Assembly: GCA_023458215.1 (NCBI GenBank)
Contig: JAEXAJ010000219.1
Span: forward strand, 1 to 11,331
Direction of reading: 5' to 3'
Length of the DNA: 11,331 bases
From: Bacteroidota bacterium
GTDB lineage: Bacteria > Bacteroidota > Bacteroidia > Bacteroidales > Bacteroidaceae
Shown here: in pieces, positions 7,388 through 11,331 of the stretch
Layout: every line of letters starts with the position of its first letter
How positions within the stretch are numbered: the stretch's first letter is position 1
The notes under the pieces: generated by a model
Database searches by the model: none
What the model saw: the letters and a program-made list of their open reading frames with translations, nothing else
Told to the model about the DNA's origin: nothing
Made by a program: the position numbers and the translations under genes

Positions 7388-8227
7388 GTGAAACTTGCTA
7401 TCATAACTGGTGCTGATGGGGGAATGGGTACGGAGATCACGCGTGCTGTAGCTTTGGCCGGCTATCGGATTATAATGGCTTGCTATCGCCCCCAAAAGGC
7501 AGAAGGAGTAAGGCAAATGTTGGTGCGTGAAACGGGTAATCCGAATTTGGAAGTATTAGGGATAGATATGTCTTCGTTATCTTCCGTAGCATCATTTGCA
7601 GATACCATTATAAAGCGTGGAGAACAGCTAACCTTACTGATGAATAATGCGGGAACTATGGAAACCGAACGGCGTGTGACCGAAGACGGACTGGAACGGA
7701 CGGTCAGTGTAAATTATGTGGGTCCTTATTTGCTTACCCGTAAACTGCTTCCGTTGATGGGTGCAGGAAGCCGCATCGTCAATATGGTATCATGCACCTA
7801 TGCTGTGGGACGTCTTGATTTGCCCGATTTCTTTTTCTATGGTAAGAAAGGTTGCTTTTGGCGCATTCCCATTTATAGCAATACAAAATTAGCGTTGACC
7901 CTGTTTACGATTGATTTAGCAAATCGAACGAAAGCTAAGGGAATTGTAGTCAATGCAGCCGACCCGGGCATTGTATCAACTAATATCATCCGAATGAAGA
8001 TGTGGTTTGATCCATTGACGGATATTCTATTCCGCCCGTTTATCCGTACGCCCCGCCAAGGAGCCGCAACGGCAATCAGTTTACTACTAAATGAGGATAC
8101 CGGCAATCGCACAGGTACTCTGAATGTTAGTTGCCGGGTTAAACGACTCTCTGAAAAATACATCCGGCATGTAAGGATGAAGGAACTGTGGGAAGAGACA
8201 GAGAAAATTGTGGCCAAGTGGCTGTAA
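7388..8227 (+). CDS. Short-chain dehydrogenase/reductase, candidate 3-beta-hydroxysteroid dehydrogenase
   Basis: A 279-residue SDR with a Rossmann fold. The cofactor motif TGADGGMG is at residues 7-14, NNAG at 86-89, and Asn109, Ser135, Tyr163 and Lys167 (YSNTK) form the catalytic set; DPG follows at 192-194. Arg34 after the second strand suggests NADP(H). The 28-residue distance from the catalytic Ser to Tyr is longer than in most classical SDRs and resembles the retinol dehydrogenase-like branch, which acts on lipid alcohols. Translation probably starts at GTG 7388, since no in-frame ATG lies close upstream and residue 1 sits directly before the first strand. It is 22 bases after the flavin reductase and last in its operon. 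Oxidising or reducing the steroid 3-hydroxyl fits the two reductases upstream, but the stereochemistry (3-beta) is inferred from similar clusters only. Confidence 0.8.
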   Translation: MKLAIITGADGGMGTEITRAVALAGYRIIMACYRPQKAEGVRQMLVRETGNPNLEVLGIDMSSLSSVASFADTIIKRGEQLTLLMNNAGTMETERRVTEDGLERTVSVNYVGPYLLTRKLLPLMGAGSRIVNMVSCTYAVGRLDLPDFFFYGKKGCFWRIPIYSNTKLALTLFTIDLANRTKAKGIVVNAADPGIVSTNIIRMKMWFDPLTDILFRPFIRTPRQGAATAISLLLNEDTGNRTGTLNVSCRVKRLSEKYIRHVRMKELWEETEKIVAKWL

Positions 8228-8231
8228 ATGG

Positions 8232-8265
8232 AAAAGGCGTGGATATTGGTGCATCCACGCCTTTT
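8232..8265. terminator. Bidirectional rho-independent-type terminator
   Basis: AAAAGGCGTGGAT (8232-8244) pairs perfectly with ATCCACGCCTTTT (8253-8265) across an 8-base loop. The flanking A and T runs give a T tract on either strand. It sits in the 63 bases between the SDR stop at 8227 and the pfkA stop at 8291, so it can end both converging transcripts. Confidence 0.9.
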
Positions 8266-8290
8266 CTGTTTATATATCAAATGTTTGAGA

Positions 8291-9271
8291 TTAAATAGAA
8301 AGTTCTCTCAATACATTTACCAAATCTTTCTTGATGGGTTTGTCATTCTTAATGGCTTTTGCAAAAGGTACATACACCACTTCGTCATGTTCTATACCGA
8401 TCATCACGTTGCGCTGTCCTTCCATAATGGCGTCGATTGCAGCGGCACCCAAACGACTGGCAAGGATGCGGTCGTGTGCTGTGGGGCTACCACCGCGCTG
8501 CAAGTGACCGAGGATAGTCACGCGTACGTCGTATCCGGGATATTCGTTCTTAACACGTTCGGCATAGTGCATAGCGCCACCGGTTATTTCACTTTCCGCT
8601 ACCAGTACGATGCTGCTATTCTTTGATTTACGGAAGCCGTTTTTGATGAATTCTTCCAGTTGGTCTACTTCTGTGCTGAATTCCGGGATAATGGCTGCCT
8701 CGGCTCCCGAAGCGATAGCTCCGTTCAAAGCTAAGAAGCCCGCATCACGTCCCATAACTTCTACAAAAAACAAACGCTCGTGCGAAGTTGCCGTGTCACG
8801 TATTTTATCTACTGCATCCAGAATTGTATTCAGGGCAGTATCGTAACCGATTGTAGTATCGGTACCGTATAAATCGTTGTCAATTGTTCCCGGCAGTCCT
8901 ATACAAGGTACGTCAAACTCCTGAGCGAAGATGCGGGCACCTGTTAATGAACCGTCGCCACCTATGACAACCAGTGCGTCGATACCTTCTTGCTTCATAT
9001 TGTTGTAAGCAGTCTGACGGCCTTCAGGAGTAGTGAACTCCTGACAACGAGCTGTTTTCAGAATGGTACCACCGAGCTGGATGATGTTACTTACATTCTG
9101 GCTTTTGAATTCTTTTATTTCACCGGTTACCAAGCCTTTGTAACCTCTATATATACCTTTAACTTGAAGTCCGTTGTAAATAGCTGCACGTGTCACGGCA
9201 CGAATAGCTGCGTTCATTCCCGGAGCATCACCTCCTGATGTCAAGATACCGATGCACTTAACTGTTCCCAT
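8291..9271 (-). CDS. pfkA: ATP-dependent 6-phosphofructokinase
   Basis: Phosphorylates fructose 6-phosphate to fructose 1,6-bisphosphate, the committed step of glycolysis. The 326-residue protein is close to E. coli PfkA (320). Visible are the nucleotide loop [17 protein letters not shown] (10-26), GGDGS (104-108, with Gly rather than Asp at the position that separates ATP from pyrophosphate enzymes), PGTIDND with the catalytic Asp131 (127-133), EVMGRDAG (171-178) and GHLQRGGSP (255-263). Arg24 and Glu191 match allosteric-site residues Arg25 and Glu187 of the E. coli enzyme, so effector control is plausible. It lies 139 bases downstream of ispH on the same strand, behind its own stacked -7 elements and a palindrome, so it is probably transcribed at least partly on its own. 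Confidence 0.96.
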   Translation of the reverse strand: MGTVKCIGILTSGGDAPGMNAAIRAVTRAAIYNGLQVKGIYRGYKGLVTGEIKEFKSQNVSNIIQLGGTILKTARCQEFTTPEGRQTAYNNMKQEGIDALVVIGGDGSLTGARIFAQEFDVPCIGLPGTIDNDLYGTDTTIGYDTALNTILDAVDKIRDTATSHERLFFVEVMGRDAGFLALNGAIASGAEAAIIPEFSTEVDQLEEFIKNGFRKSKNSSIVLVAESEITGGAMHYAERVKNEYPGYDVRVTILGHLQRGGSPTAHDRILASRLGAAAIDAIMEGQRNVMIGIEHDEVVYVPFAKAIKNDKPIKKDLVNVLRELSI

Positions 9272-9303
9272 AACAATCTTTTGTTTAGCGTTAATAATCG
9301 TTG

Positions 9304-9328
9304 CAAAAATAGTGCAAACCTATTTTTG
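9304..9328. promoter_or_regulatory. Palindrome overlapping the pfkA promoter, candidate operator
   Basis: CAAAAATAG (9304-9312) and CTATTTTTG (9320-9328) are perfect 9-base arms around a 7-base spacer TGCAAAC. Two of the three minus-strand -7 elements lie inside it, and the right arm reads TATTTTTG on the plus strand. A dimeric regulator here would cover the promoter. The dyad could instead be a by-product of -7 motifs on both strands. Confidence 0.4.
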
Positions 9329-9342
9329 GCTTTGCAAAGATA
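9304..9342 (-). promoter_or_regulatory. pfkA promoter region with three -7 matches
   Basis: Three exact TAnnTTTG elements face pfkA on the minus strand: TATCTTTG (9342-9335), TAGGTTTG (9322-9315) and TATTTTTG (9311-9304). They predict starts about 60, 40 and 30 bases before the pfkA ATG. The TTTG of the first lies 23 bases before the third and could serve as its -33 element. I see no strong terminator between ispH and this point, so read-through from ispH is also possible. Confidence 0.6.
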
Positions 9343-9410
9343 GTAAAAAGCTGAGGGCGTGACTAATAAATTACGTTAATTTGCTGTTTCGGAAATGTGA
9401 CATACGGGTT

Positions 9411-10274
9411 TTAAAGTTTCGATTTTATGGCTTCTGATATTTCTTCCATCAGCCATTTGGGAGTAGAGGTGGCACCGCATATGCCAATCAGGTTTGCACC
9501 TGCCAGTAGGGAACTGTCTATTTCTTCAATACTATCAATTAAATGGGAGTTCGGATTTACCTTTTTACATTCACTGAACAGTATTTTTCCATTAGAACTT
9601 TTCTTACCGCTGACAAAGAAAACCAAATCATGTGAAGCGGCAAATTTCCGAATATTAGGAATTCGGTTTGCTACCTGACGGCAAATGGTATCGTAATATT
9701 CAAAGGTAACGTCCGGTGAGATATGGTCTTTGATATATTCTACTATATGCTGAAATTCGTCCAACGATTTAGTCGTTTGAGAATAAAGACGGATGCTCCG
9801 GCCAAAATCCAACCTTTTGGCTTCTTCCAATTTCTCAATGACTATCGCATTCCGGTCTGTCTGCCCCACGAGTCCCAATACCTCGGCATGTCCATTCTGC
9901 CCATAGATCACTATCTGCTTGTTTTCCTCATTCTCCTGGGTGTATTCCTGCTTGATTTTCTTTTGTAAGCGGAGTACAACCGGACAAGTCGCATCTATAA
10001 TCTCTATATTGTTTCGGCGGGCGATGGCGTATGTCTCAGGTGGTTCTCCATGGGCACGCAATAAAACTTTGGCATCGTGCAGATGGCTGAATTCTTCGTG
10101 GTTAATAGTAATGAGCCCCATTGCTTTCAGCCGCTCCACTTCACGGCTATTGTGCACAATATCGCCCAGACAATATAGAGTTCCACCTCGCGTCAACTCT
10201 TCTTCGGCTTTATTTATCGCGGTTACTACTCCGAAACAAAAGCCCGATCCCTCGTCTATTTCTACTTTTGCCAT
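9411..10274 (-). CDS. ispH: 4-hydroxy-3-methylbut-2-enyl diphosphate reductase
   Basis: Last enzyme of the MEP pathway: reduces HMBPP to IPP and DMAPP with an iron-sulfur cluster. The 287-residue protein has the three cluster cysteines Cys13 (GFCFGV), Cys97 (DATCP) and Cys198 (TICRQ). The substrate diphosphate pocket is also present: His41 in GDIVHN, His75 in RAHGEP, His129 and Glu131 in NGHAEV, Thr168 in SQTT and the SSNGK segment (226-230). The C-terminal motif reads ICGATSTPKW (265-274), one residue longer than the GAS.P version of E. coli. There is no C-terminal S1 domain. It follows cmk by 58 bases on the same strand with no clear -7 element in the gap, so the two are probably co-transcribed. 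Confidence 0.96.
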   Translation of the reverse strand: MAKVEIDEGSGFCFGVVTAINKAEEELTRGGTLYCLGDIVHNSREVERLKAMGLITINHEEFSHLHDAKVLLRAHGEPPETYAIARRNNIEIIDATCPVVLRLQKKIKQEYTQENEENKQIVIYGQNGHAEVLGLVGQTDRNAIVIEKLEEAKRLDFGRSIRLYSQTTKSLDEFQHIVEYIKDHISPDVTFEYYDTICRQVANRIPNIRKFAASHDLVFFVSGKKSSNGKILFSECKKVNPNSHLIDSIEEIDSSLLAGANLIGICGATSTPKWLMEEISEAIKSKL

Positions 10275-10332
10275 AGTTTAGGTTGATTATTATAAGGTGA
10301 ATCATTTTATAAATGATGTATCCCTTTATGTT

Positions 10333-11022
10333 TTATTCTTTTATGATATTATTGAACTGTTCAGCCAACCAAGCTTTTTGTTGCGGAATAGTCATCAGGC
10401 TGTTATCCAGTAACAAAGCATCATCAGCTTTGCGGAGCGGGCTTACTTCACGGTTTTGGTCGATGTAATCCCGTTGTTTTACATTCTCCAGGATCTCATC
10501 AAAACTAATGTCCTCGCCTTTGGCCTTTAGTTCGTCATAACGGCGCTGTGCCCTTATCTCAGGAGAGGCGGTGACGAAGATTTTGAGTTCGGCATCCGGG
10601 AAAACAGTAGTTCCTATATCCCGTCCGTCCATAACGATCCCTTTGGCTTTCCCCATTTCTTGCTGTTGGGCAACCATCGCTTCACGCACAAAGTCTATGG
10701 TAGCAATAGGGCTCACATGGGAAGAAACCTCCATGGTACGAATTTTGTTTTCTACATTGTTGCCGTTCAGATAAGTATCCGGACGTCCGGTTTCAGGATT
10801 AAGACGGAACGATATATGAATCTCTTTTATATGATTTCTCAGCTTTTCGGTGTCAATTTGATCCCCCTGAAATATTCCGTTCTCAAGACTGTATAGCGTA
10901 ACTGCGCGATACATGGCACCACTATCTATATATATGTAGCCTATTTCACGGGCAAGGTCTTTAGCCATTGTACTTTTTCCACAAGAGGAAAAACCGTCAA
11001 TTGCAATAGTTATCTTTTTCAT
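10333..11022 (-). CDS. cmk: (d)CMP kinase (cytidylate kinase)
   Basis: Transfers phosphate from ATP to CMP or dCMP, supplying CDP/dCDP for nucleic acids and phospholipid precursors. The 229-residue length equals the usual bacterial Cmk size (E. coli 227). The P-loop is GFSSCGKST (10-18), followed by the CMP-binding DSGAMYRA (33-40), the MDGRDIGT motif (131-138), and the lid region [14 protein letters not shown] (157-170). [14 protein letters not shown] (183-196) supplies the conserved RD and SPL residues. It is the first gene of a minus-strand group with ispH, and diverges from the tonB-like gene across a 237-base gap that holds promoters for both directions and a possible small ORF. Confidence 0.95.
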   Translation of the reverse strand: MKKITIAIDGFSSCGKSTMAKDLAREIGYIYIDSGAMYRAVTLYSLENGIFQGDQIDTEKLRNHIKEIHISFRLNPETGRPDTYLNGNNVENKIRTMEVSSHVSPIATIDFVREAMVAQQQEMGKAKGIVMDGRDIGTTVFPDAELKIFVTASPEIRAQRRYDELKAKGEDISFDEILENVKQRDYIDQNREVSPLRKADDALLLDNSLMTIPQQKAWLAEQFNNIIKE

Positions 11023-11071
11023 TTGGATGAAGTTTTATACTATTTTTCAACATTTCATTTAAAATTCTTGC

Positions 11072-11079
11072 CAAAGATA
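11072..11079 (-). promoter_or_regulatory. Bacteroides -7 element for cmk-ispH
   Basis: The minus strand reads TATCTTTG, an exact TAnnTTTG match. The predicted start near 11068 gives a leader of about 46 bases before the cmk ATG at 11022. No good -33 TTTG is evident. Confidence 0.55.
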
Positions 11080-11101
11080 CTGTATTTTTAAAATATCTCG
11101 T

Positions 11102-11109
11102 TACATTTG
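11102..11109 (+). promoter_or_regulatory. Second plus-strand -7 element upstream of the tonB-like gene
   Basis: TACATTTG matches TAnnTTTG. It would start a transcript near 11112, either a long (about 147-base) leader for the gene at 11260 or the message of the 21-codon ORF at 11124. No clear -33 element. Confidence 0.35.
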
Positions 11110-11123
11110 TAGCACAAAACCAC

Positions 11124-11189
11124 ATGGGGGCTTTTGAAGGATTAAAAAAACGAAAATGTGCCACCTATTGTGTAAAAAAAGATAGCTAA
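11124..11189 (+). CDS. Possible 21-codon small ORF or leader peptide, unrecognised
   Basis: ATG 11124 opens 21 codons ending in TAA at 11187-11189: a basic peptide beginning MGAFEGLKKRKCATYC with two cysteines and no membrane segment. It starts about 12 bases after the predicted start of the -7 element at 11102-11109 and lies wholly in the leader of the tonB-like gene. I do not recognise the peptide, and an ORF this short can occur by chance. Confidence 0.15.
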   Translation: MGAFEGLKKRKCATYCVKKDS

Positions 11190-11214
11190 GGGCGAACTAT
11201 AATGGGAAAAGTAC

Positions 11215-11222
11215 TATATTTG
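11215..11222 (+). promoter_or_regulatory. Bacteroides -7 element for the tonB-like gene
   Basis: TATATTTG is an exact TAnnTTTG match, identical to the element before the steroid-reductase operon. The start near 11226 gives an A/T-rich leader of about 34 bases before the ATG at 11260. Confidence 0.65.
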
Positions 11223-11259
11223 CCCCAAATGAGAAACACTAAAATTATATTATAAAATT

Positions 11260-11331
11260 ATGGAAATTAAGAAATCACCTAAGGCAGACTTGGAGAACAA
11301 GAAGTCAACATGGCTGCTTGTCGGTTATGTG
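11260..11331 (+). CDS. N-terminus of a probable TonB-family energy transducer; runs off the right edge
   Basis: Twenty-four codons are visible: a charged cytoplasmic start MEIKKSPKADLENKKSTW followed by the beginning of a hydrophobic stretch (LLVGYV) that looks like the single N-terminal membrane anchor. From memory, Bacteroides TonB proteins open with a very similar sequence (MEIKKSPKADLE.KK). TonB spans the inner membrane and passes the ExbB-ExbD proton-motive energy to outer-membrane receptors such as SusC-like transporters. The proline-rich linker and the C-terminal TonB domain lie outside the window. The gene has its own promoter and is divergent from cmk. Confidence 0.7.
   Translation, partial: MEIKKSPKADLENKKSTWLLVGYV

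Noticed and set aside
8228..8626. Plus-strand open frame antisense to the pfkA end
   Set aside because: It begins inside the bidirectional terminator and runs antisense through conserved phosphofructokinase motifs.
10301..10317. Small dyad ATCATTT-TAT-AAATGAT between cmk and ispH
   Set aside because: It is wholly A/T-rich with a 3-base loop and no T tract, so it is too weak to call a terminator; read-through from cmk into ispH is more likely.

Overview
The window is best explained as chromosomal DNA of a gut Bacteroides-type bacterium (Bacteroidota). Several intergenic regions carry the Bacteroides -7 promoter element TAnnTTTG, most starts have A/T-rich leaders rather than strong Shine-Dalgarno sites, and the aconitase, isocitrate dehydrogenase and citrate synthase genes stand together. 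I recall that arrangement from Bacteroides fragilis, where the aconitase was described as mitochondrial-like. The genus call rests on these patterns and remembered family sequences, not on a database search.

Layout: (1) 1-182, minus strand, the first 60 codons of a protein that runs off the left edge, probably an IGHMBP2/SMUBP2-type DNA helicase. (2) 318-5082, plus strand, a tight three-gene operon acnA-icd-gltA that turns oxaloacetate and acetyl-CoA into 2-oxoglutarate. (3) 5083-5360, a terminator-like hairpin overlapping a perfect 40-bp inverted repeat, then a clear promoter. (4) 5361-8227, plus strand, a three-gene operon: a membrane steroid 5-alpha-reductase homologue strikingly like the animal SRD5A enzymes, an Old Yellow Enzyme-family flavin reductase, and a short-chain dehydrogenase. 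This set matches what I recall of the gut Bacteroidota clusters (5-alpha-reductase, 5-beta-reductase, 3-beta-hydroxysteroid dehydrogenase) that convert 3-oxo-delta4 bile acids and steroids. (5) 8232-8265, a 13-bp stem that can terminate both converging transcripts. (6) 8291-11022, minus strand, cmk, ispH and pfkA (nucleotide metabolism, MEP isoprenoid synthesis, glycolysis), with pfkA having its own promoter region. (7) From 11260, plus strand, the first 24 codons of a probable TonB-family protein that runs off the right edge.

The first operon supplies 2-oxoglutarate, the precursor of glutamate. The second probably acts on steroid-like lipids met in the gut: the two reductases would set the ring A/B junction (5-alpha or 5-beta) and the dehydrogenase would interconvert the 3-oxo and 3-hydroxy groups. 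The most noteworthy items are this steroid-reductase operon, the 96-nt palindrome at 5153-5248, the non-canonical coenzyme-pocket residues of the isocitrate dehydrogenase, and the palindrome overlapping stacked promoter elements before pfkA.
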